A DNA stretch of 12,576 nt from an uncultured Eubacteriaceae bacterium (GTDB lineage Bacteria; Bacillota; Clostridia; Lachnospirales; Lachnospiraceae): assembly GCA_945938055.1 (NCBI GenBank), contig CAMEUH010000053.1, forward strand, positions 1-12,576. Reading direction: 5' to 3'. Each line of letters starts with the position of its first letter. The stretch's first letter is position 1. Positions 1 to 7,319 of the stretch are shown one piece after another. The notes under the pieces were generated by a model. It was not told the DNA's origin, made no database searches, and saw only the letters and a program-made list of their open reading frames with translations. The translations under genes and the position numbers were made by a program.

Positions 1-924
1 TACTGCCCCATGATTTTTCGGTGTCTCACAGTCAAGCGGATAATTCCAGTATTCATTATACATTTTAACAATATTCGGTTTCAGTTCATCCCAGCGCTTT
101 CCGTTAATTCCACAGAAAAGCTGAAGGGCGCCGCCAACGTGAACCGCCTGCTTTCCCTGTTTCTTACAATGAGCCGCAAGCGGAAATCCATAGGCTCCGC
201 AGCCGATTAATGCTATATCATAATCAATCTTATCAATCTCATCACACATATACTGCAATGCGTCAAACCAGTTTTGAAAACGTTCATCTTTTTGTCCACC
301 TGCAGACTGTACTGCCTTTGACGTCTTAAATTCACATTCCGGAAGCATCAGTGGATTTTCAAATAACTTCTCCCGGTTCTTAAGCTGACTGCGGATAGAC
401 TCTTCAAATGGATGAACAATCAATACCTTTTTCCCTTCCAATGCTCTGGTCCACGGATTTTTTGCATACCACGGTTCCAGGCTTCCAAGCCAGCAGCTCC
501 CTTCCATGTTCACGGCATATTTTTTCACAAAGTACTCTTCCGCACACTGATACCAGACTCCCAGCATGTCCAGCTGCGCACATCCGTCCTTCATGATTTC
601 ATTAAATCGTTTAAGAAGAGACTTGTCCTCCGGAAAAAAACCGGCACAGGTGCAAAGCTGCTTTATCACCTTGTCCTCTTTACCAGTCCAGTTAAATTCC
701 GCCGTACGCATGGCAAAAAGTTCCACACTGCCAAACCTTGCTGCCATGAATGGTCTTCCCGAAATAATCTGTTCTGCCATGTAATCAGACGCCGAATTAA
801 TATCAAAATAGGGTTTTCCTGTATAATTCTTTTTATCAAAATTGTTGCTGATATCCTTCGGATATACTTTATCCCGATACCGGAATCTTAAATTATAATA
901 AAGTCCCTGAAGCTCCTTAATCAT
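1..924 (-). CDS. Predicted GT-D-type glycosyltransferase, 3' end cut off by the window edge
   Basis: An open frame of 308 codons runs from an ATG at 924 to the window edge with no stop. The start is well fixed: GGAGG lies just upstream and an in-frame TGA lies 10 codons upstream with no other start between. An N-terminal segment (residues 62-72, ARFGSVELFAM) resembles the RFGDGE signature of GT-D/DUF1792 sugar transferases, with the glutamate kept. A C-terminal segment (residues 239-273) reads IGCGAYGFPLA, then HVGGALQLFCGI, then KRW, a pattern I associate with this type of uncharacterised polysaccharide-locus protein. No signal peptide or membrane segment is visible, so it is probably cytoplasmic. 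Relatives as I recall them end roughly ten residues after this point, so little is missing. It has its own promoter and lies downstream of a terminator, so it is a separate unit. The family call is from motif memory; donor and acceptor are unknown. Confidence 0.6.
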   Translation of the reverse strand, partial: MIKELQGLYYNLRFRYRDKVYPKDISNNFDKKNYTGKPYFDINSASDYMAEQIISGRPFMAARFGSVELFAMRTAEFNWTGKEDKVIKQLCTCAGFFPEDKSLLKRFNEIMKDGCAQLDMLGVWYQCAEEYFVKKYAVNMEGSCWLGSLEPWYAKNPWTRALEGKKVLIVHPFEESIRSQLKNREKLFENPLMLPECEFKTSKAVQSAGGQKDERFQNWFDALQYMCDEIDKIDYDIALIGCGAYGFPLAAHCKKQGKQAVHVGGALQLFCGINGKRWDELKPNIVKMYNEYWNYPLDCETPKNHGAV

Positions 925-1000
925 TCTGCCTCCAGCATGAGTACCTTTTCAATGAGTACCCACGAAATCGATTTTATCACAATAAATGATATTCCTTAAT

Positions 1001-1028
1001 AGTATACCACAGGTTTAGAAATAGTAAA
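1001..1028 (-). promoter_or_regulatory. Promoter of the GT-D-type gene
   Basis: On the minus strand, TTTACT (1023-1028) is followed after 16 bases by TATACT (1001-1006). TG one base before the -10 makes it an extended -10 element. It lies between the terminator of the preceding gene and the ATG at 924, giving a leader of about 70 bases. The match to a sigma-A promoter is seen in the sequence; its activity is inferred. Confidence 0.55.
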
Positions 1029-1046
1029 AGCACCTATAAATGAAAA

Positions 1047-1069
1047 TCCCTGCCGTAAAACAGCAGGGA
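1047..1069 (-). terminator. Intrinsic terminator after the GT39-like gene
   Basis: On the minus strand a 7-bp stem (TCCCTGC with GCAGGGA) closes a 9-base loop and is followed by TTTTCATTT. It begins about 20 bases past the TAG stop at 1090-1092. The U-tract is interrupted, so termination may be incomplete. Confidence 0.6.
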
Positions 1070-1089
1070 CTCTGACTCCATTCAAGATG

Positions 1090-2700
1090 CTATTTATTAT
1101 GCTTATAAATCTGGAAGTTTACATTATCAAACAACAGCTCATACTCTTTTGGATGTTCATTAACATATGTACGCAGCTGCGTAAAATTGTCCTTAATAAA
1201 GAAGAATACATAATCTGACTTTTCCAAATCATTCACATCATCATAAGTATTATAACTGTATCTTTGTGCATTCAGCCACAGAACACGTGGTTTAAAGAAC
1301 ATGACCACAGCATCTTCTTCCGTATTTTCCTTGATAAAATCATATGCCTCCATGGCTTCCTCTGTATATGCAGAATCAATATGCGGCTGGGTATGTATCT
1401 TGTAAATCATTCTCAGGCTGAATACCAGCATAAAGCCGCATACACATAGTACTCCGTATCTTAACACATTCATGAGTACTTCTGCTGAAACTTTCTTCCA
1501 CCGTTCCTGTATCTTTCCAAAAAGCCATTTTGCTCCATAATAAGCAAACATCAGGAAAAACGGATATAACCCAAAGATGTAGCGGATACCGGAAACATAC
1601 GGAAAAATATACAGCATGACCATGGTACCCAGAACAAAAATGACCGAAATAATCTCCTCATGAAACTTTACAATCATTCCAATAATAATCAGAAGCAGGA
1701 GCAGCACACCACATATGATGGCAAGATAATTTCCAACATCAAAGAAATCCCTTAATACCTGTAAATAAAACAGCATGTTACTGAGGGGATATGTTACCGG
1801 CATTCCTTCAATAAAGGCAAGATAGTCATTTCCAGCACTTGGAAGCACGGCTTCAATTACAAATTTTCCCACAATAAAAAGAACATATGGAATGACATGT
1901 GCAGGAAGAATTATTTTCTTATATGGTGTCTTCTCTACCTGCCTCTTTACAAATGGCCAGAACTTAGAAAGAAGCACTGCCACATGCACACACATCAGGG
2001 TTAATATCAGCACAACACCCGAGCTTCTAAGGATGTAGGCCGCAACGGAACAAATTCCAAAAAGCAGGCTCCACAGGTATTGTTTCTTATCTTCGCACGC
2101 TATCAGCTCATAAAGTGCATAAATGGCTACCATGGAAAGCATCGCACATGGAATATCCGTTAAAATACTGGTGGACGCTTCCATATAATGCTTGCAGTTA
2201 ATAAACAAAAGCAGCATGATGACAACATCCCGTGTTTCAAAACGTTTCTTCAGAAAGCGGAAAACCACATACAGGAAAACCGCAAGTGCCACAACACCAA
2301 CCATTCGGAAGACGATAAGATTGAATCCAAAAATTTTATATAATACAGCAAGAATCAAAGGAAGTCCCCAAGGATATACTGCCGGGCACATTCCAGGAAT
2401 GGAATTTTCCAGGACAAACTGCATATGGGCAACTTCCACATCTACCGTTCCGTCTACCAATGCCATTGCCTGAGCAATATATTCGCTAAAATCACCACCC
2501 CAGTCATGACCATAATACAGATATCCCATTGCCATAATAATAGCCAGAACCGGAATTGCAATACTGATAAGTTTCTCTTTTCCATTGACACAGTTCAGAA
2601 TTTTTCCAAATTTTTCATTGGCTGCAATATTTTTTAACAACAGACCAATCCCAACACCTAATACCACACACTCAATCACAAAAACTAAAATTTGTTCCAT
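1090..2700 (-). CDS. GT39/PMT-like polytopic membrane glycosyltransferase
   Basis: A 536-residue protein with about ten hydrophobic segments spread over residues 1-430 and a hydrophilic C-terminal domain of about 95 residues, predicted to lie outside. The first loop carries GHDWGGDFSEY (residues 65-75), matching the acidic catalytic-loop position of GT-C enzymes of the PMT/ArnT type. Later segments include YPWGLPLILA (109-118) and SILTDIPCAMLS (178-189), also typical of the GT39-like fold. Such enzymes use polyprenyl-phosphate sugars and act on the outer face of the membrane, so this protein may decorate the polysaccharide or a lipid carrier. An upstream ATG at 2715 is in frame, but 2700 is preferred because GGGG lies 11 bases before it and the product then starts at the first hydrophobic helix. 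It diverges from the glycosyltransferase at 2885. It ends in TAG, showing that this codon is a normal stop here. Substrate unknown. Confidence 0.75.
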   Translation of the reverse strand: MEQILVFVIECVVLGVGIGLLLKNIAANEKFGKILNCVNGKEKLISIAIPVLAIIMAMGYLYYGHDWGGDFSEYIAQAMALVDGTVDVEVAHMQFVLENSIPGMCPAVYPWGLPLILAVLYKIFGFNLIVFRMVGVVALAVFLYVVFRFLKKRFETRDVVIMLLLFINCKHYMEASTSILTDIPCAMLSMVAIYALYELIACEDKKQYLWSLLFGICSVAAYILRSSGVVLILTLMCVHVAVLLSKFWPFVKRQVEKTPYKKIILPAHVIPYVLFIVGKFVIEAVLPSAGNDYLAFIEGMPVTYPLSNMLFYLQVLRDFFDVGNYLAIICGVLLLLLIIIGMIVKFHEEIISVIFVLGTMVMLYIFPYVSGIRYIFGLYPFFLMFAYYGAKWLFGKIQERWKKVSAEVLMNVLRYGVLCVCGFMLVFSLRMIYKIHTQPHIDSAYTEEAMEAYDFIKENTEEDAVVMFFKPRVLWLNAQRYSYNTYDDVNDLEKSDYVFFFIKDNFTQLRTYVNEHPKEYELLFDNVNFQIYKHNK

Positions 2701-2732
2701 TTCGCAATACCCCATGAATAAAATATATCTAA

Positions 2733-2738
2733 ATTATA
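2733..2738 (-). promoter_or_regulatory. Candidate -10 box of the GT39-like gene
   Basis: The minus strand reads TATAAT at 2733-2738, preceded by TG, about 33 bases before the chosen ATG. No good -35 sequence sits at 16-18 bases. Instead, three TTGTAG repeats occupy 2742-2765 just upstream. This could be an extended-type or activator-dependent promoter. Confidence 0.4.
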
Positions 2739-2741
2739 CAC

Positions 2742-2765
2742 CTACAATTCTACAAAATTCTACAA
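2742..2765. repeat. Three copies of CTACAA upstream of the -10 box
   Basis: The plus strand carries CTACAA at 2742-2747, 2750-2755 and 2760-2765, with the longer unit AATTCTACAA repeated exactly at 2746-2755 and 2756-2765. The repeats sit where an activator or repressor could act on the minus-strand promoter. The binding protein, if any, is unknown. Confidence 0.5.
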
Positions 2766-2826
2766 AAACTTACACGAATCATGTACTATCTTTCATACAT
2801 TCTCTGTTATATGGGATTTTGCCTTA

Positions 2827-2855
2827 TTTACATAACAAAATCTACGTTATATAAT
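2827..2855 (+). promoter_or_regulatory. Sigma-A promoter of the two-gene glycosyltransferase island
   Basis: TTTACA (2827-2832) and TATAAT (2850-2855) are separated by 17 bases, a near-consensus housekeeping promoter. Transcription would start near 2862, giving a leader of about 25 bases with a GGGAGA ribosome binding site at 2873-2878 before the ATG at 2885. An imperfect inverted repeat (2823-2858) encloses the whole promoter, suggesting a repressor site. Confidence 0.65.
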
Positions 2856-2884
2856 AAGAAATATATTGTTCTGGGAGACATTCA

Positions 2885-4105
2885 ATGAATATTTTATTAA
2901 TTAATACAACCTATCAGGGCGGTGGTGCAGAAAAAGTTACACGCCAGCTTTTTCACGGCTCCTATCAGGAAGAGATTCACATGCATCTTCTTGTGGGACG
3001 CGGGAATCCAGAGGATGATTTTTACGAAATCATCTATGACAAAAAAATCCCTTACTTTTTCTCCCGGGCCTACGGAAAACTTGCTCCTTATCGGAAATAC
3101 GACCGCTATGCCACAAGACGAATTATTAATACCATAAAAAAACATCAGATTGACATCGTTCATTTACAAAATATTCATGGCAACTTCATGGGAATTGAAG
3201 ACATTCGTGAAATCAGCCGTTACTGCCGTATCATATGGACTCTGCATGACATGTGGGCGATTACCGGTCATTGTGCTCATGCATTTGATTGCCGCAAATG
3301 GATTCAGGGCGACTGCAAGAACTGTCCAAAGCCGGATACCTATCCTGCCATCCGCACCAATACTGCCGGAGCCATGCTGAATACCAAAAAAAGGAGCTTT
3401 TCAGGAAATAATATTGTTTTTGTATCACCTTCCCAATGGCTTTACAGCCGTTTTCAGGAATCCGTCTTAAAAAATGAGCATATCGAAGTTATCCACAATG
3501 GAATTGATCTTAACCGCTATTTTCCACAGGACAAACATGTTTTACGGGAAAAGCATCACATTCCACAGGACAAACATGTTCTGCTTTTTGCTGCTTCGAA
3601 TCTGAATTCCCAGTTTCGAAGTTTTGCCCACCTTCTGGATGCCTTGGAACAGCTTTCCAATAAGTCTGACTATTGCCTTCTCATCCTTGGAAACTGTGAC
3701 GAAAAGATTACTTTCCATAGAGATTTCACAGTTTTTCAAATGGGATATGTACGGGATGAGACAATCATGAATGAATTATATGCACTTTCCGATGTATACG
3801 TTACACCAAGCCTTGCAGACAATTTCCCGTGTACTACCATCGAGAGCTTTGCCTGTGGCACGCCGGTTATTGCATTTTCTGCAGGAGGACTTACCGAACA
3901 GATTGATTCCGATACCGGATGGCTTGTAGAATGCGGAAATTCTAATGAACTTGCCAATGCCATTGCCGATGCGTTTTCTAACCCAAAACGACTTTTACTC
4001 ATGGGAGATAACTGCCGGAAAAAAGCCGAGAAATTTTATTCAGAAGATTTAATGCTTAGAAAATATGAAGAATTATATCATAAAGTGTATAAGGGAGAAT
4101 TATAA
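2885..4105 (+). CDS. GT4-family glycosyltransferase (GT-B fold)
   Basis: A 406-residue cytoplasmic glycosyltransferase of normal length for GT4. The N-terminus has the usual first strand and glycine loop (MNILLINTTYQGGGAEKV). Residues 121-148 carry HDMWAITGHC followed by further cysteines (C130, C136, C144, C147), as in WcaC-like enzymes of colanic acid and capsule loci. The C-terminal Rossmann domain has the donor-binding segment ADNFPCTTIESFACGTPV (311-328), a D-x7-E version of the usual E-x7-E. The usual RKG phosphate-contact segment appears altered, reading FRSF near residues 244-247. An exact 20-base repeat encodes FPQDKHVL and IPQDKHVL in the interdomain linker. The start is supported by GGGAGA eight bases upstream and the promoter above. 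The next gene follows two bases after the stop, so the two are co-transcribed. Sugar specificity cannot be read from the sequence. Confidence 0.85.
   Translation: MNILLINTTYQGGGAEKVTRQLFHGSYQEEIHMHLLVGRGNPEDDFYEIIYDKKIPYFFSRAYGKLAPYRKYDRYATRRIINTIKKHQIDIVHLQNIHGNFMGIEDIREISRYCRIIWTLHDMWAITGHCAHAFDCRKWIQGDCKNCPKPDTYPAIRTNTAGAMLNTKKRSFSGNNIVFVSPSQWLYSRFQESVLKNEHIEVIHNGIDLNRYFPQDKHVLREKHHIPQDKHVLLFAASNLNSQFRSFAHLLDALEQLSNKSDYCLLILGNCDEKITFHRDFTVFQMGYVRDETIMNELYALSDVYVTPSLADNFPCTTIESFACGTPVIAFSAGGLTEQIDSDTGWLVECGNSNELANAIADAFSNPKRLLLMGDNCRKKAEKFYSEDLMLRKYEELYHKVYKGEL
3522..3580 (+). repeat. Exact 20-base direct repeat inside the GT4 gene
   Basis: The same 20 bases (starting TTCCACAGGA) occur at 3522-3541 and 3561-3580, a period of 39 bases or 13 codons, in the same reading frame. 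They encode PQDKHVL twice. The protein keeps normal family spacing here, so this is not obviously an extra insertion. Confidence 0.85.
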
Positions 4106-4107
4106 TC

Positions 4108-5007
4108 ATGTTAGCACCTGTTGTTGTTTTTGTATATAACCGGGCAGACCATGCCAGCCAGACGTTAAACCACCTGTCCAACAATTTTCTTGCATCCGAA
4201 AGTGAATTATTCATTTACTGTGATAATGCCAAAAATGAGAAAGCACAGGAAGCCGTTGATAACGTACGTGCCGTTGTGGACGAATTTGCCCGTAATTCCA
4301 ATTTTAAGAAAGTAACTGTTATTAAGGCCGAGCAGAACAAAGGGCTTGCTGCCTCCATTATCGGAGGAGTATCCGAAATTTTAGACCGCTATGGCAGGGT
4401 AATTGTTGTAGAGGATGATCTTGTGACTTCAAAAGATTTTCTAACCTACATGAATCATGCTTTGGATTTTTACGAAACAAATCCGAAAGTCTGGTCCATC
4501 AGCGGCTACTCGTTTCCCCTTAAATCCCTGGAAAAATATCCGCATGACATCTATATGTCACCAAGGGGCTGCAGCTGGGGCTGGGCAACCTGGAAGGACC
4601 GTTTTGAAAAGGTTGACTGGAATGTATCGGATTTCAATGAATTTATTAAAAATCCGGAATGCATAAAACATTTTAACGAAGGTGGTCCTGACATGACCGA
4701 CATGCTTACCCGCCAGGTGAATGGGAAAATTAATTCCTGGGCCATCCGCTGGTGCTATCAGGAAAGCAAGGAGAACATGTTTACCGTATATCCGGTCAAA
4801 TCCCGCATCCGCAACATCGGATGCGACAATTCCGGAACGAACTGCGTGTCCTCCAATCTGTATGATACGACTCTTATCAGTGGCGATTATTCCTGTACTT
4901 TTGAGAATCTTACACCGGATTCCCGCATCATGAAAGAATTCCGGTTGATGTATGATTACTCCAGACTTGGAGATCTAAAAAGAAAGCTCTTCCGTGTTTT
5001 CATATGA
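4108..5007 (+). CDS. GT-A-type (GT2-like) glycosyltransferase
   Basis: A 299-residue cytoplasmic protein beginning VVVFVYNRADHASQTL, the nucleotide-binding start of a GT-A glycosyltransferase. Residues 99-105 (IVVEDDL) hold an acidic metal/nucleotide-sugar motif equivalent to DxD. Residues 151-165 carry a conserved SPRGCSWGWATWKDR stretch, and IRNIGCDNSGTNC lies at about 234-246. This combination is common in polysaccharide-locus enzymes annotated as GT2 or sugar transferase, and distantly recalls GnT-I-like proteins. There is no membrane helix. The gene begins two bases after the preceding glycosyltransferase stop, and its ribosome binding site (AGGGAG) lies inside that gene's end. Its TGA stop falls in a small hairpin and faces the end of the ABC transporter gene 18 bases away. 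Linkage and substrate are unknown. Confidence 0.8.
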   Translation: MLAPVVVFVYNRADHASQTLNHLSNNFLASESELFIYCDNAKNEKAQEAVDNVRAVVDEFARNSNFKKVTVIKAEQNKGLAASIIGGVSEILDRYGRVIVVEDDLVTSKDFLTYMNHALDFYETNPKVWSISGYSFPLKSLEKYPHDIYMSPRGCSWGWATWKDRFEKVDWNVSDFNEFIKNPECIKHFNEGGPDMTDMLTRQVNGKINSWAIRWCYQESKENMFTVYPVKSRIRNIGCDNSGTNCVSSNLYDTTLISGDYSCTFENLTPDSRIMKEFRLMYDYSRLGDLKRKLFRVFI

Positions 5008-5025
5008 TTATCATATGATTTCTTT
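5001..5025 (+). terminator. Weak candidate terminator of the plus-strand island
   Basis: CATATGA (5001-5007) and TCATATG (5011-5017) form a 7-bp AT-rich stem with a 3-base loop, followed on the plus strand by ATTTCTTTTC. It overlaps the TGA stop. The minus strand reads AAAACACGG after the stem, so no U-tract is available to stop the opposing operon. Confidence 0.35.
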
Positions 5026-6762
5026 TCAGATTTCCAGCTCCTTTTCTTCGACCTTACCGTCCTTAATTTCATAAATCACATCACAGTTTTTAATGGTTGT
5101 CAGTCTGTGTGCAATAATCATCATGGTCAGTTTTCCATGCAGACTGTCAATCGCTTCCATAACAGCTTTTTCTGTTTCATTGTCAAGAGCAGATGTTGCC
5201 TCATCCAGCACAAGAACTTCCGGCTGTCTGTAAAGTGCCCTTGCAATACCAATTCGCTGACGCTGTCCACCGGATATCCTTGTTCCCAGTTCTCCAACCA
5301 TGGTATCAAGACCCTCTTCCAAACTTTCCACAAACTCCTTAAGCTGTGCTTCTTCCAAGGCCTTCCATACCAGTTTATCATCAATCTGTTCCGGCTTAAT
5401 TCCAAATGCAATATTATTCCGAATGGTATCATCCATAAGGTAAATGACCTGTGGAATATAGCCTATTTTACGATGCCAGCCGGACATTGCATCACGGATA
5501 TCCGTTCCGTCAACCGTGATAGTTCCGGACTGATTCTTTAAGATTCCCAGCATCACATCCACAATCGTGGTCTTACCGGCTCCTGATGGTCCGATAAAAG
5601 CAACTGATGTATTTTTTCTGATTTCAAGTGATACATGATCAATAACATTTTTCTCAGCACCCTCATATGCAAAAACCACATCATTTAAACGAATAGCCTT
5701 TTCAAAGGTAATGGCTTCTTCAACTGTTGTTTCTTTTCGGTTTTCTGCCTCTTCCATAGCCTTCACTTCATTGTATACTTCTTCCACGGCAACCTTGTTA
5801 TACATAATAACACCCACATAGGAAGAAATCTTATTCACGGAAGGAAGCAGACGGAATGCTGCCAGTGCAAATACGGTAATAATCGGAATAAAGGAGGATG
5901 CCGTGCTTCCCACGGATACCTTTATCGCAACGATTACGAGAATCACCCCAATAACCATTGTTTCCATCATTGGCTTTGGAATTGCATTATACAGACCATT
6001 CTTAACCTGATTTTTGGCAAGACCCGCCGCAATATCCCAGAACTGGTCCTTAAAAAACTGCTCATTATCCGATATCTTGATTTCCTTAATGCCGCCAAAA
6101 GACTGATGCATGCATTTAATCTGCGCCTCTACATAATCACGATACTGATTTCCCATGCGCTTAAATGCTTTCCGGAATCCTCTCATGAAACCTAATGCAA
6201 AAATCCCAAGCACTACTGCCATGGAAATTGCAATGACAGGATCCTTAGAAACCAGATAAATTACCAATGCAAGTGCAACAACACACTCTGACATTAGCTG
6301 GGTAGAATTTAACACCGTCACATAAAACATATTCGTATCTGTCTGGACGCTCTTTAATAGTTCCGCACTATTATGATTCAGGAAAAACGGGTATTGCTTT
6401 TCCATGTAGCCATTCATGACCTTACTGCTTAAATCCCTTAACCCATAATAAGTAAAGCGGTACTGGAAATTACTTAAAAAAACGACATAAATATTCTTAA
6501 TGACAAAAAGTCCGATAATCAGTCCGCACATCAGTACAACCAGCGTATCAAATTCCGTTACTCCCGTAATGTTACTAATCAGTCGTACGGTTTCATCCTG
6601 CATCATTTCATCCGGTTCCGTTATCATCTGCACAAACGGCATCACCGACGAAATACTTACCAGTTCTACCACAGCACCGATTAATATGGCAAGCATAAGC
6701 CAGACTAAGGTTCTTTTCTGCTTTGCATTAAAAACACCCAGCATCATTTTGATTGTTCTCAT
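5026..6762 (-). CDS. ABC exporter, permease fused to ATPase (PglK/MsbA-like lipid-linked glycan flippase candidate)
   Basis: A 578-residue half-transporter with an N-terminal six-helix permease domain (about residues 17-320) and a complete C-terminal ATPase. Visible motifs are Walker A GPSGAGKT (391-398), the Q-loop glutamine Q438, signature ISGGQ (496-500), Walker B VLVLDE (516-521) and H-loop H552, so it should be catalytically active as a homodimer. The first helix contains GAVVELVSISSVMPFVQ, a pattern I associate with PglK-type exporters that flip lipid-linked oligosaccharides. No Wzx-type flippase is visible in the window, so this is the best candidate for moving the repeat unit outward. 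The ATG at 6762 has GGAG ten bases upstream and follows the glycosyltransferase stop by 17 bases. It is the last gene of the operon and has no clear terminator. A role in exporting something else, such as a lipid or peptide, cannot be excluded. Confidence 0.85.
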   Translation of the reverse strand: MRTIKMMLGVFNAKQKRTLVWLMLAILIGAVVELVSISSVMPFVQMITEPDEMMQDETVRLISNITGVTEFDTLVVLMCGLIIGLFVIKNIYVVFLSNFQYRFTYYGLRDLSSKVMNGYMEKQYPFFLNHNSAELLKSVQTDTNMFYVTVLNSTQLMSECVVALALVIYLVSKDPVIAISMAVVLGIFALGFMRGFRKAFKRMGNQYRDYVEAQIKCMHQSFGGIKEIKISDNEQFFKDQFWDIAAGLAKNQVKNGLYNAIPKPMMETMVIGVILVIVAIKVSVGSTASSFIPIITVFALAAFRLLPSVNKISSYVGVIMYNKVAVEEVYNEVKAMEEAENRKETTVEEAITFEKAIRLNDVVFAYEGAEKNVIDHVSLEIRKNTSVAFIGPSGAGKTTIVDVMLGILKNQSGTITVDGTDIRDAMSGWHRKIGYIPQVIYLMDDTIRNNIAFGIKPEQIDDKLVWKALEEAQLKEFVESLEEGLDTMVGELGTRISGGQRQRIGIARALYRQPEVLVLDEATSALDNETEKAVMEAIDSLHGKLTMMIIAHRLTTIKNCDVIYEIKDGKVEEKELEI

Positions 6763-6779
6763 ATCATCTTCACTCCAAA

Positions 6780-7298
6780 TTAATTCATTAATACACTATC
6801 AATGGCTTCCACATATCCTTTCGAAACATTTTCAAAGGAGAATTTTTCAATTCGTTCAAACCCTGCCATTCCCATGCGTTTTAATTTCTCTGTATCCATA
6901 ACCATTGTTTCAATTGCCTTGGCAAATTCTTTCGTATCATATGGGTCAATAATCAGACCGGTAACATCCTTTTCAATCAGGTCCCTGGCACCATCTGCAT
7001 ATTTTGATGAAATTACCGGAAGCTTTGCACACATTGCTTCCAGGGTAACCAGTCCAAAACAATCCTCCCGTGTCGGCAATACAAAGACATCACTTTCTGC
7101 ATAACATCGATACAAATCCTCTCCCTCAAGGAATCCCATAAAAGTAACCCGGTCTGTAATTCCAAGCTGTTCTGCCTGCTTCATGAGGCGTTCTTTTTCA
7201 CCACCATCACCTACCACCACAAGGGTGATGGATGCATCCGTCAGGGCCAGTGCATTTAACAAAAGGTCTACACCTTTTCTTACAATCAGTCCACCCAC
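6780..7298 (-). CDS. C-terminal half of the split GT4 glycosyltransferase, possible reinitiation product
   Basis: After the stop, a GTG at 7298 could open 172 codons covering most of the donor-binding domain. These include IVRKGVDLL, VTFMGFLEGEDLY, and the D-x7-E motif in REDCFGLVTLEAM. The next strand (ISSKYADGARDLI) matches intact GT4 enzymes. A start at this GTG would remove RLVCV, the first strand of the domain, and no ATG, GTG or TTG lies between the stop and it. Independent production of a folded domain is therefore doubtful. Confidence 0.45.
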   Translation of the reverse strand: MGGLIVRKGVDLLLNALALTDASITLVVVGDGGEKERLMKQAEQLGITDRVTFMGFLEGEDLYRCYAESDVFVLPTREDCFGLVTLEAMCAKLPVISSKYADGARDLIEKDVTGLIIDPYDTKEFAKAIETMVMDTEKLKRMGMAGFERIEKFSFENVSKGYVEAIDSVLMN

Positions 7299-7319
7299 GC
7301 AGACCAGCCTGCGTTTTCC

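Noticed and set aside
412..891. 159-codon plus-strand open frame
   Set aside because: It lies wholly opposite the GT-D-type gene, has no ribosome binding site or family resemblance, and reads as an antisense shadow.
2716..5025. Phase-variable invertible segment carrying the two plus-strand genes
   Set aside because: No matching inverted repeats were found by eye at the two ends, and no recombinase gene is in the window.
5107..5541. 144-codon plus-strand open frame
   Set aside because: It is antisense to the ATPase domain of the ABC exporter, whose motifs are all intact on the minus strand.
6500..6901. 133-codon plus-strand open frame rich in Ser, Thr and Ile
   Set aside because: It is antisense to the junction of the ABC exporter and GT4 genes, with composition typical of a reversed membrane-protein frame.
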